Shown: piece by piece, positions 14,686 to 24,540 of the stretch
Layout of the letters: every line of letters begins with the position of its first letter
Numbering within the stretch: the first letter of the stretch is position 1
Assembly: GCA_964006375.1 (NCBI GenBank)
Contig: OZ023270.1
Span: forward strand, 78,364,891 to 78,428,890
DNA from: Tillus elongatus
Taxonomy: Eukaryota; Arthropoda; Insecta; Coleoptera; Cleridae
DNA length: 64,000 bases
Direction of reading: 5' to 3'
Program-made: the position numbers and the translations under genes
Notes under the pieces: model-generated
Told to the model about the DNA's origin: nothing
What the model saw: only the letters and a program-made list of their open reading frames with translations
Database searches by the model: none

Positions 14686-15615
14686 ATTTTATAACAGATT
14701 GAATATTATACAAGTGCGATTCGCCGAAATCTGAAATTTTGGCTGCTTTATTTCGAACGTAACCAGTAAGCTAAAATTTATTAAATACCTGTTTCACATA
14801 TTGGTGACTTACGTTTTGACTTGGATGATTAATATTAGAAATTTTTGCTGTAGCTTTAGCGCTGTCATCATTTCAATACTATATTCGAGCCATTACAGTT
14901 CTCTCGTTTACACGTCCGGGAAGAACATTAAACTAATACCGATTAATTAAATAACACAAGTCAATAATAATCATGACAGTTATTTTTTCATTTACTTTTT
15001 GACAAGATAAAACTAATAAGCCTACCTGCCAAAAAGCTTTTCGTGTTGAGAGCCAATTTTGATAAAGCGTGCTAGCTTTAAAAGAAAGTAATTGTGAAAT
15101 TACTTTTTTTTTTAATACTTGATCGATTTTAGAAAAATACATGTCATATATGGGATGATTGATAATATATATGTCACATGGCTCTGTCCCCTTGCCTTTT
15201 TGATTACTGTCAAACACAGGGGGATGCGGTAATAATATAATATAAGAATTGACAGGCGTGTAAAAAAATTAAAAATTGTTTTTGCAAGAGTTATTGAAGG
15301 TCAAATTGTTGAAAAACCCTGTATATACATATAGTCTCTTCATTTTCCTGATTTTTGTTTTCTGAGTTACAGGATTGGCTAAATTATGAAAGCTATATAA
15401 TTTTTTTTGCAGAGCCTGGCTTAGAACCCAGTCAAAAATCTCCTTTTTGAGATATTTAAGAATAAATCTATATTTTTATAGGATGTATTTTTACACAGTT
15501 TAAAGGAAGACTTAATTCTAGAAATAAAAGTTACAGTGCACTAATCAACTAAACCTAAAAGCCCATATGATCCAAATATAGATGCAGAGAGTCTTTCTGT
15601 GGCTTCAAGATAAAA
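14686..15615. other. Unassigned AT-rich intronic DNA
   Basis: No recognised gene. A 94-codon minus-strand reading frame at 14933-15217 has no similarity I can name. Confidence 0.5.
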
Positions 15616-15617
15616 TT

Positions 15618-15755
15618 TGCTTTTAACTGACGATGCCGTAAGAAGCGAAACCGTTTGAAGAGAAGGAGACAAGCACCTGCGAGGCCGCGGTAAAGGTCTC
15701 TACGTGGGTATTAAGTGAAGAACGATTCCACCAAGTTAGGGCAACCATATAGACA
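15618..15755 (+). repeat. Relic with a hammerhead-like motif, copy 2
   Basis: CTGACGA, T, GCCG-TAAG-AAGC, GAAA at 15627-15650, followed by sequence homologous to copy 1 (shared blocks TAAAGGTCTCTACGTGGG-like and AAGTTAGGGCAACCA-like). Stem II is weaker here. It lies 25 bp before the retrozyme-like element but is not part of its direct repeats. Confidence 0.55.
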
Positions 15756-15797
15756 ACCAGATCTGATATTAAAATTAAGACTAGATGCATTCTCGTA

Positions 15798-15860
15798 ACA
15801 ATTAGAACCGTAGACCAGTTTCGCTATCATTAGAGCTCTTCAGTACGGCATACTAATTGT
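15798..15860 (-). ncRNA. Hammerhead ribozyme, type I, copy A (core intact)
   Basis: Read on the minus strand. Stem I is ACAATTA/TAATTGT plus CCGTA/TACGG around an asymmetric internal loop. Core CTGAAGA is at 15843-15837. Stem II GCTCTAATGATAGC (15836-15823) has one C-U mismatch. GAA is at 15822-15820. Stem III is ACTGGT, short and self-pairing, with A15.1-U16.1. The cleavage base C17 is at 15813, giving the preferred GUC triplet, and cutting would fall between 15813 and 15812. All invariant core positions (C3 U4 G5 A6 G8 A9, G12 A13 A14, H17) and the 10.1-11.1 G-C and 2.1-1.1 A-U pairs are present. Activity is inferred; the two-base-pair stem III plus wobble suggests the dimeric mode known for short-stem-III hammerheads. 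Confidence 0.75.
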
Positions 15861-16121
15861 AGCAAAAATGCACCAAAAGTAAATACGGCTATAGTATAGC
15901 CAGCCTTAAAATACTAAGTGAGTGGTGGACATGCCGCCACCTAGTTGCGGAACCAAGTAGTATGTTGTCACGCCAGCTCCAAATAACACGAAGTGTTAAA
16001 AAAATAGAGACTGTATACAACTAACTAACAATTTAGAAAATTGTCAGCCCTGGCCCATTTCGACCCCCCCCCCCCCCCCCCATATAGGGACAAAGTATGT
16101 AAGGCTAGATGCATTGTCGCA

Positions 16122-16184
16122 ACAATTAGAACCGTAGACCGGTTTCGCTCTAATTAGAGCTCTTCAATACGGCATACTAATTGT
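16122..16184 (-). ncRNA. Hammerhead ribozyme, type I, copy B (C3 changed to U)
   Basis: It has the same architecture 324 bp upstream in transcript order. Stem I arms match copy A. Stem II is perfect (GCTCT, loop AATT, AGAGC). GAA follows, then stem III ACCGGT, fully self-complementary, and C17 at 16137. The first core base is U instead of C (TTGAAGA), with position 3 at 16167. Loss of the C3-G8 pair is known to abolish hammerhead catalysis, so this copy is predicted inactive unless it is cut in trans. Its stems II and III are better than those of copy A, so the two copies have decayed independently. Confidence 0.7.
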
Positions 16185-16253
16185 AGCAAAAATGTACCAA
16201 AAGTAAATACGGCTATAGTATAGCCAGCCTTAAAATACTAAGTTAGTGGTGGA

Positions 16254-16320
16254 TCATAAGTCTTGAAAGTCCTCATCTCCTCACTAGTGAATTTTTTCTA
16301 TAAAAATTCGCTAAAAAATT
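16254..16320 (+). repeat. 3' hairpin fragment of the (TA)n composite repeat
   Basis: CTCATCTCCTCACTAGTGAA, a T-rich loop and AAAAATTCGCTAA match the 3' end of the family. It abuts the retrozyme-like element directly, which may have inserted into or beside it. Confidence 0.65.
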
Positions 16321-16611
16321 ATTATTTTCGTATATTATATAATCTCATCGCACAACGTTAAACTTTCATTAAAAACCAGAGCAACAATTAAAATTTTAGT
16401 TACCACTAGGATGCCTACTGCGTTAGATAACGAACATTTACCTAGTCTCCTTTACCCTCCGGCACCCCACGAAATCTAAGTATATTTGCTGACTATAGCC
16501 ACATATACGGTCCTATGTGAATGTTCGGCGATCTTGAATTATGTGTAACAATTTGCAACTTCTATATCGAACACATATTTTTGCAAATATTTTACTCAAT
16601 ATAACCAGAGT

Positions 16612-16935
16612 AACATTTTTTTTCGGTCGGTCGATTTCCGCGTCTATGGCCAACCAACGACGCAGGGAGCAGTTTTGAACCCTTGCTTTTTTGTAAAGAG
16701 GATCCGAATCTTTAACGTGCCCAACATCGAATGGATACGGAACCGACAGCTCTACGTCTTTTCCGAAGGACGAAACGTGCAGACCTTCAACTTGCTCAAA
16801 TACAATGCCACAACATCGGTTGATGTTAAATGTACAGTATCTACTGAAAAAGTGAAAGGGAAACTATGGGTATCGAACCCGGCACCCCTCGGTTCAAAGC
16901 TACACGTCCTTACCACTGAACCACTGAGGCTCTGA
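16612..16935 (-). mobile_element. SINE family S1, copy 2
   Basis: In minus orientation the head reads CCTCAGTGGTTCAGTGGTAA, with an A box and a B box (GGGTTCGATACCC). The body shares the GGGCACGTTAAAGAT block and the rest with copies 1 and 3. The distal end near 16620 is more diverged, with no CA tail. Confidence 0.85.
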
Positions 16936-16959
16936 GAGTAGTAGTTGAAACACTAGTGT

Positions 16960-17400
16960 AGGGCCTTCTAAAAGAGATTTCATGCAATATTTACCACTTC
17001 TAGACTGCATCAGTTGCAGGATCATTGTTTGAAAATCACCAATTTTGACGTTTAAAATGCAACTTTTCACTTTGACATTTCAGAAGAAAGACCTTTTTCG
17101 CCAAGAATAGTGGATCGCAAGAAATTACCAAAGTTGATCCTTCTCTGTAATATTTAGTAAACTTTGTTTGATGCACACAATATTTTTTTGCACTCATCTG
17201 CTTCAAGTCACACCCTTTTAACTTAGATCTCTAAATTTTGCTTTGTTGTCTACGTTTCCTAATAGAAACGTGCATTATAAATTTGGTTGCTATAGTTTTC
17301 TTATTTTCGGAGATTAAAAAAAATTCCGATGGAAAACCCAAAATTTACTAGCGATCCTAATTGGCACTGAACTTTTTTTAAGAAAAATTGCTAAAAATAA
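16960..17400 (+). repeat. Diverged, (TA)n-less copy of the long composite repeat
   Basis: The block GGATCATTGTTTGAAAATCA and the following CACCAATTTTGACG match the long copy at 25795-27478 (there near 26490-26530). Later come ATAAATTTGGTTGCTATAG and a degenerate 3' hairpin near 17350-17395. The microsatellite and middle section are missing. Confidence 0.6.
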
Positions 17401-18252
17401 TAGACAAACTTTGCAAGAAAAAAACCACAATGTATGTTTTGTCTTATAATACGGTTTTTTCGCGTCTTTATTTCCACTTTTTAGGCGATTATACAAACCT
17501 TAATGGTATAATGATTAGCATAAAATTCAGCTTGACTAAATGAAGAAACCAAAGGACTCGAGTTCAATAAATTGATTTATATTCATTATTTATTCTTTTA
17601 TACCTGTGTGCCAATATCTGTTCCGTCGATAGCTACCTTTAGTAGGAATCCTCTGCTATTCTCAGCAGCAAAACGCAGCGTCTGCACTCGAACCCAAGCT
17701 TTCCTGTTATTGACTGTGTCGCGAACATATAAACGTCAATTGGCCGACGACATTAACATTATTATCATTTAAAAGTGAAACAGATAAAGTGCCTAATTGC
17801 GGCTCCTCGCTACCACAACAGTATCAAAAAGACTCCGCCAGGAGGAGTTGGCGAATGTTTCAGTGCAGAAAGAGCAGGGCCGCTATCTCTGCAGGACGGG
17901 TTTACACCGACAGAACAAAACGTGTTTTAAGAGCTCTCTACATCCACATGTCAACCATCCTTAATTAGCAGATATCCGCACTGATATATACATACAAAAC
18001 CAGGCTGATTTTATAGTCATTGCCGTTTTGGTTTCATTCTAAATAGCTGCCGATGGTTATATGTGTGCGACTCTTTTAAGTTAGATACGGTATATTTTAT
18101 ACCTAGAGTGAATGGCTTCTGAAGCAGGTACTTTTGGTTGTTAGTCCAAGCTACGTAAAATTTTCCTATCAAAGTAATTCGTTCTTTCAATTCCCTAAAA
18201 ACTACGTTACTCTTCTTTGAGAATCACATAAAGTTATTTTTCGGGAAACAAA
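17401..18252. other. Unassigned intronic DNA
   Basis: No gene seen. A short inverted motif, CTCCGCCAGGAGGAG, lies near 17840. Confidence 0.5.
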
Positions 18253-18867
18253 TAAAGGGTTTTGCAATAAGGCCATAACAATTTTGTATTGAAATAAAAC
18301 ACAGAATAATTAAGGTATTGGGCTGAAATTTATTATAGGTGCAGTACAAATGTTACATTTTAGTATGGAATTTAATTTTATATACTCATATGACCACCAG
18401 GAGCATGTTTGCAGTGATCGTTTCTTTGGAGCCAATTTTCCACCACTCTTCCACATATATCGGCCAGAACGTTGGCAATTTCACCTGTGATATTGTTCCT
18501 GAGCTCCCCTAACGTTGTTGGCTTATTGCCATAAGACGACACTTAACGTAACCCCATCAAAAGAAATCCAACGGCGTTAAGTTATATGAGCGAGGTGGCC
18601 ATTCGACCAGACCATTTTTCAAGATTACACGGTTACCGAACTGTCAATTGTTGGACCAGCTGTGTGGATGTGGCACCATCGTGTTGGAACCACCTATCAC
18701 TGATGTCAATTCCATCCAATTCTGTTTAAAAATAATCTTTCAACATGGCACGATAGCGAACTCCATTGACCATAACATGGCACTCATTTTCATCGACGAA
18801 AAAATATGGCGCAATCACACCTCTGGCATAAAATATACACCACACTAGGGATGGGCACATTTCTTAA

Positions 18868-18968
18868 AACATCGATGTTAACATCGATGTTTAACATCGA
18901 AACCTACTATCGATGGTAGGAAAAACATCGGCTGGAAAACATCGATGTTGGGAAACATCGATGTTTTC
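18868..18968. repeat. hAT left sub-terminal ACATCGATGT array
   Basis: Four exact ACATCGATGT palindromes plus three degenerate versions occur within 100 bp of the left end. Sub-terminal short repeats are the usual transposase-binding sites of hAT elements; binding here is inference. Confidence 0.8.
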
Positions 18969-19194
18969 AAAATAATTGTGAATTTACTAATTTTATAATT
19001 CTATGTTCTTTCGAGAAAAAAAAATAGTTTGTAGTTTTGTAGGCATTAGAAAATGGAAACATATTCCGATGCAGATTATGGCAGGTGCAAGTGATACAAA
19101 AAATAAGTGGTAACAAAAATAGAAAAACTTAACTTCTAATGACTTTAATCGTAAAAAGTAAACTTCAAATTTAATTCTAAACTGTTAATAACCC

Positions 19195-19287
<93 letters not shown>
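19195..19287. repeat. (TA)n microsatellite in the hAT
   Basis: (TG)n leads into a pure (TA)n run. It lies between the left end and the transposase remnant. Confidence 0.95.
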
Positions 19288-19289
<2 letters not shown>

Positions 19290-20789
19290 CACCAATACTA
19301 GTGATAATACTGATAATCTCACCATTCAGTTTTATATACTCTTTATAGATCTCTGTCAATGGACTGAAGGAATCATATTTTGCCCAAGTGTTCTCCAGTT
19401 AAACGGTTTCTTTCTAGCGTGGCTGTCTGTCCAGCTTTGGAAAATAAACGTTTTGCCGGTGCAGAAGTCGCCACTATGGACAAGAATTTTTTCGCGACAG
19501 GGTATAAATTGGGATAAACATTTTTATTATCTGACCACCATTTCAGTGGATTTTCGGTAAGATTAATTAGAGGATTCTTTAAATACAAAGACATTTCGCT
19601 TAATTGTTCTTTCTCTGGTGAAGCACTCTTTTGAACTAACTGAGAATGATGCGCCCATATATTGCCCTTTGGAGTACCTATAATTATGTTAAAATTTTTA
19701 CCAAACATCATTGTGACAATCTAGCCTACTTACCCGTGTCCTGTTTATTATTTGTCGTTTCACTTTCTATTATTTCGCGATTGTGGTCATCTCCTTGCGT
19801 TTCTGCTAACAGTGATTATGTTGTATTAGATTAACTGCTGCTGAAACATTATGAGGACTCTCAAAATAAATTTTTTTGAACCTCGGATCCAGCAAGATTG
19901 CCACGGCTAATTGTTGGACTTGTTCAACAGCAGAAAATCGTTTCCTACATTCTTGGAGAAGTGCTTCTTTTAGTGAAATACCTAAGGTGTCGTTTACATC
20001 ACATTCAATGTGTGAAGCTTCTTTTTCCAAATTATACGTGAGAGGGATTACAATACTTGAACTAGTATACTTTTGACCACAAATTTCTGTTGTTACTGCT
20101 TCTAACGTCTTTAGAAAGTCAATGATTTTATTTAGTTCAAGAACTTCCTTAACTGTAAACATTGCAGGGCAGAAGAATGTCTGTTCACTATGGTATTTAT
20201 GTATTCCCGCAGTTCAAGAAAACGATTAATCATGTAGTATGTGGAATTCCAGCGGGTGGACACCTCTTGTATTAATTTTTTTAAGGCTTATGGTCGCTTG
20301 CTTGTGCCTTCTGTAATCATCAGCAGCTACTACTGAATGCCCAAACCACGTTACAATTGTTTTAATTTAGATATAACTGATCACAATTCCGAAATAGATT
20401 TTATGCCTCTGTCGGCAACTAAATTTATTTGATGAGCGAAGCAATGAATGTGTCTTTTTTGGAAAACGTTTCCTCAATAGCTTTTGTCATATTGGCCGCT
20501 CCATCCGTAACAACAGTAGTAACTTTAGTTTCTAGGATACCCCCATTCCTCACATATACGTTTTAGCACTCCTGAAATGTATTCGGCTGTATGCCGTTCA
20601 CCTAAAAGATATACACCTAAGTCAACAGATTTTATGGAATTGTTATCTTCAAAGTGCATAGTAACACCAATAAAACTTCTACATTGCATATCTGTCGTCA
20701 AACAATAGCAAGACAATTTTTTGAATTTGCAAACGATATGCATTTGCAACAGGATTTGTGGGATACGTAACGATGTTTCGATGATTACA

Positions 20790-20892
20790 AGTAACATCGA
20801 TGTTAAAAATATAACATTGAAATTACAACATCGATGTTTTAAACATCGATGTTCAATGGAAAACATCGATATTCCAAAAACATCGATGTTAG
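20790..20892. repeat. hAT right sub-terminal ACATCGATGT array
   Basis: Four exact ACATCGATGT palindromes plus at least two near versions (ACATCGATAT, ACATTGAAAT) lie just inside the right end, mirroring the left array. Confidence 0.8.
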
Positions 20893-21611
20893 GTGCCCAT
20901 CCCTACACCACACGGTCAGTTTCTGTGGAGGCAATGGAGTCTTAAAACACATGTGGGTTTGTTGCTGTCCAATAACGCATATGTTAGTTATTGACAAAGC
21001 CATTAAGCCAAAAATGGGCATCATCACAGAAGATGATTTTTCGATGAAATTCGGGATTTTCTTCAAATTTTTGCAGAGCCCAATCGAAGAAGTTTCGGGG
21101 CTTCAAATTATCAGGAGGCTTCAATTCTTGAGTTAATTGTATCTTGTAAGTGTGTAGGCCAAGATCTTTACTCAAAATTTGTAACAATGTGGTTTGAGAG
21201 ATCCTCAGTTTCTGTGAACGACCTGGAATCAACTGATTTGTATCATTTTGAACTGAAGCACTTACGGCTGCGATATTTTCGGTACTTCGACCAGTGCATT
21301 CTCTCACTGGCACAGCAACATCCGATAGTGAATAATTTGACTCCAATTTATCCATTATAGCATGCACAGCCTGCCTGGTCGGACGATTATTATTACCCAA
21401 GATTTGAGTAAGCGCTCTTAAAGTTGCGGCCACCGACTCAGATTTTCGGTAGTAATTATTAATAATTTCCAAACGTTTCTCGTTCGTGAACTTCACCTTG
21501 ATAAAAATTTAGACCTTGACTGACGTTTTGACGTCAACAGATCCTGAAAGAACTTTCAGGGTGCGTTGGTATTAAAATAGAAAATTGTTATGTCGCTATT
21601 GAAAAACCCAT

Positions 21612-24540
21612 TATTTCGTAAAAAGTTCCATCTGTAGCGTCATGTTTTTTCAATTGAAACATTAGGTGGCCATTTGAAAACGAAGCAGGCACGTTTTAGG
21701 GTATTTATGGCGATCTTGTTGAAAATCGCTTCAAGGCGTAAATTTTGCTTTCAAGTGGGAAGACTTTTAGGGTTATTTTCAACATCGCAACACTAACCTT
21801 TAAGCGGTGGTGTGATCAACCTCTAAACTCCTAAATGGCAAGGGGGGTCAAGTAGCACATCATTTTAGAGCTGACGTAAATCTCATTTCCACGGTGTCTT
21901 TTTTTTAGTAGAGAGGCAACGATGGTGTAAGACTTTCGGAAAGCTTTTTCAGATCAGCGCGAATATGGGACCCATAGAATCCAAGTCGGAGGTCCGTTTG
22001 AACTTTTAGAAAGTGTTAGAGTAGCTGGAATGAGACTTTACATGTGGCTAGAAATGTTGTAAATAAACCTATGTTGTGAATTTTCAGTAATTTGATTCAC
22101 AAAATTTAGAATTGTTTCAAATTAAAAATAAAATCTGAAAGACATGCATTGAAACGACTTAGTGGTTAAAGTCCAATACTTGTCAGACAGACTAGTTAAC
22201 TTCTATGCGTAGATTGATTCATACAACAGGTATAAACCATACATCCACGGTAACTAAACAAAATAAATAACAGGCATAAAAATACTACCCGAACCAACAA
22301 ATATCGCAATTGAGAGACGACATGAAATATGAAATTTTTTCAACTGGGGGATTCAATCAATTTTCAAATACACTACATTTGTAGCTTAATGAACGGCCCC
22401 AATTACAATCTGAGACACAAACTGTAGCATAAATATAGTTTAAATGTAAACAAATCAAATCTCTATAAAATGATTTTGAATGTGTTTCAAGTGACAATTC
22501 TATTAGTTCTGTAATTAATTGTTACGCTTACATTTAATATAATATAAAATATCCCTGGTCATGGAGTCGGCGTCGAGTATCAGGTAAACAAAGCTCTATT
22601 TAACGCATCTCAGCTGGTTCATTGGTAGCATGCTTGTTTTCTACGCAGAAGGTTCCGGTCGATGATTGTATCGTTTTTGTCTTGTTTCACTTTGACATTT
22701 GGAGAAACAATAGTGTAAAGATTTCATACGTTTTGAACAAGATCTCATTTTTTGTTTAAAACGCCTGAATAACTTTGTCACATTTGAGTCTAAAATTATA
22801 ATTTTCAGCAAACATTTTGTTATTGTTGATATTGAATTTTTATTAAAAAAACTCAGTAAAAAAGAATTTCTTTTTTAAAGGATTTTTTAGCCGTTGAACA
22901 ACCCGTATGATTAGGTCAGTAATTACTGATTTTAAAAATGTAGTCTCTATACTGGGGAACTACTTAGCTACAGACACTTGACGCTGCCACTTTGCAAAAA
23001 AATTACTGAAAGCAACAACACGTAGGTTGAGTAAATGGTCGAACTAATGGCTTTAATTTTTAAATATTAAGTACCACGTTTTTAAAATGACCTCACGGGA
23101 AGATATCCAGAAGAGTCGGGACTAATGGCTTTGTTGGACGATCGACAATATTACATCTGTTGAAAATTGTTGTCTCGAAATATTGTCAAACAGTAACGGC
23201 ATAATGTGGGAGGGCAGCATCTTGTTGACACCACAAGCTGTGATTTGGAATTTCAGGGTTTTCTCTATTAGGAGATAAGTTTACGACTGTAGGAATGAGT
23301 CAAAATTGCAGGTACTGGGATCAAATGAAATAACGTTCAACAACGTAGTGACTGATAATTCTATTTCCAATTAATTCCTGCATGCACCTTCTTCTGGAGA
23401 TATTGTGTGAGATGCTCTTGTATCAGTGTAGTACTTTCTTACAGCAGTAGTATTTCAGTGTGAGATGTTCAAATGGCTTATGCCTTCCATCTCTAGTTAT
23501 TACTGTTAGAGCTGAAGTTAACCACACACCTCTGAGGGGGTGGGATTTGCATAGGGGTCGTTATAATACGAAAAACAGGTATTTGTTTTTTGTTAACTGG
23601 AAACATTTTCTTGATTTTTAAAGATGTTACTATGTATTTTATACCTCTGCAGATAAATAATCACTTCGTCTTTTCCTATACGGTTCGGCCCATAGTTCAT
23701 CAACCTCATTTTTCTGAAAAATACATCTCGTAAGCAGTATAAGATTTCTTAAACGCTCTCATAGTCCTGTTTTTAAATCAGAAATCGCCCCCACATACAA
23801 AATCACAGACGGGCTTGCATAACATTTACTTTGTTTAAAGTGTTTGAAGTTTGTCACGAACCTTTTCCTTTCAACGTGTTATTGTAGAAGAGCATGGTTT
23901 GTATATGGGTTAATCGGTTAACTAGTAGCCTCCGATTCATTTTTGTTTCTGTGAATTAATCGCTTCTAACTCCTATGGTATCGGATATTCTTTACATTCG
24001 TGGTTACGTTATATCTGGGCTTAAAAACCATTATTATTATTATTATTATTATTTTACTTGCTACCTGAGGTTCCTTTTAGCCAAATCAATTGCCATTTGT
24101 TGTGTTTCGTTTTGTAAACATAGTTAAAAATTAAGAGTCATTTCCTAATTACTAAAATATACTTTGTAATACAGTAAAAAGAAGAATGCATTTATGAGCT
24201 GACGACAGCCTTTGATAAATTATATGCACAAAATCGTATACGGCGTAGTCACTGGCACACTAATAAAGCAAACAAAAAACACGACCAGAACTCATTAAAG
24301 TAATTTTCGTTCTCCGAGAAATAACGAATAAAAACAATTTTATAGCCAAAATCTGGTAATTATACGCCGGTCGTTCCGTCAATATAAATCCGAAGAATTC
24401 CGTATTTTATTGACCAAAGTGGAGGTTAATTTCAAAGAAATCGTAAAGATAATTCAGGTTTCCTTTCGAACACTACGGCGGACATAAAATTCTCGCTTGA
24501 AACAGCTACTGGTTTTACTCCACCTTCTATTTTATTCTTA
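21612..24540. other. Unassigned AT-rich intronic DNA
   Basis: About 2.9 kb without a recognisable element apart from the tRNA-like patch at 22600 and a short (TTA)n run at about 24023-24052. It may be original intron sequence. Confidence 0.5.
22600..22672 (+). repeat. tRNA-like patch (possible SINE head or tRNA pseudogene)
   Basis: CATCTCAGCTGGTTCATTGG looks like a D-arm/A-box region, and a stem-like TTCTACGCAGAA and GGTCGATGATT follow where anticodon and T arms would be. The acceptor stem does not pair and the B box is poor, so this is not called as a tRNA gene. Confidence 0.3.

Larger units (their letters stand above)
15781..16253 (-). mobile_element. Retrozyme-like element: 149-bp direct repeats, each with a hammerhead
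   Basis: Direct repeats 15781-15929 and 16105-16253 align without gaps at a constant offset of 324 bp. They flank a 175-bp unique part that includes an 18-base C run (G run in the element's orientation). Each repeat encodes a type I hammerhead fold on the minus strand. A minus-strand transcript cut at both sites would release a 324-nt monomer (16136 to 15813) with ends suited to ligation into a circle. Known: retrozymes in plants and animals are non-autonomous retroelements made of hammerhead-bearing repeats of a few hundred bases, copied through circular RNA. There is no coding capacity. The element is antisense to the bi gene. No target-site duplication is visible. Confidence 0.72.
18846..20905 (-). 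mobile_element. hAT element (ZBED-like), complete ends, dead transposase
   Basis: A 13-bp terminal inverted repeat, TAGGGATGGGCAC, lies at 18846-18858 and inverted at 20893-20905. An 8-bp target duplication, CACCACAC, lies at 18838-18845 and 20906-20913, exactly as expected for hAT. The minus strand encodes fragments of a hAT transposase: 20866-20525 (VYLLGERHTAEYISGVLKRI), 20162-19806 (QQLAVAILLDPRFKKIYF) and the C-terminal dimerisation domain 19711-19373 (YPVAKKFLSIVATSAPAKRL). Frames are broken, so it is non-autonomous now. A (TA)n array sits near the left end. Confidence 0.9.
18400..21496 (-). pseudogene. Mariner-like transposase, interrupted
   Basis: The N-terminal 170 codons run 21496-20984 with a start at MKFTNEKRLEIINNYYRKSE, helix-turn-helix, and the first catalytic Asp in IIFCDDAHFWLNGFVNN. 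A stop follows at once. On the far side of the hAT, 18840-18400 encodes remnants such as EWPPRSYNLTPLDFFWWGYV. Several stops and frame changes are present besides the insertion. Family role: cut-and-paste transposition into TA. Confidence 0.8.
18255..21611 (-). mobile_element. Mariner-like element, split by a hAT insertion
   Basis: Terminal inverted repeats of about 25-45 bp: left from 18255 (AAAGGGTTTTGCAATAAG, then CCATAACAATTTTGTATTG), right ending 21611 (reverse reads AATGGGTTTTTCAATAGCG). TA lies on both sides (18253-18254 and 21612-21613), the mariner target. Removing the 2068-bp hAT insert and its duplication leaves about 1.29 kb, the usual mariner size. The terminal repeats are imperfect, in keeping with an old copy. 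Confidence 0.85.

Noticed and set aside
18868..18968. CRISPR-like array of ACATCGATGT
   Set aside because: Units are short palindromes with irregular spacing, confined to hAT ends, in a eukaryotic intron.
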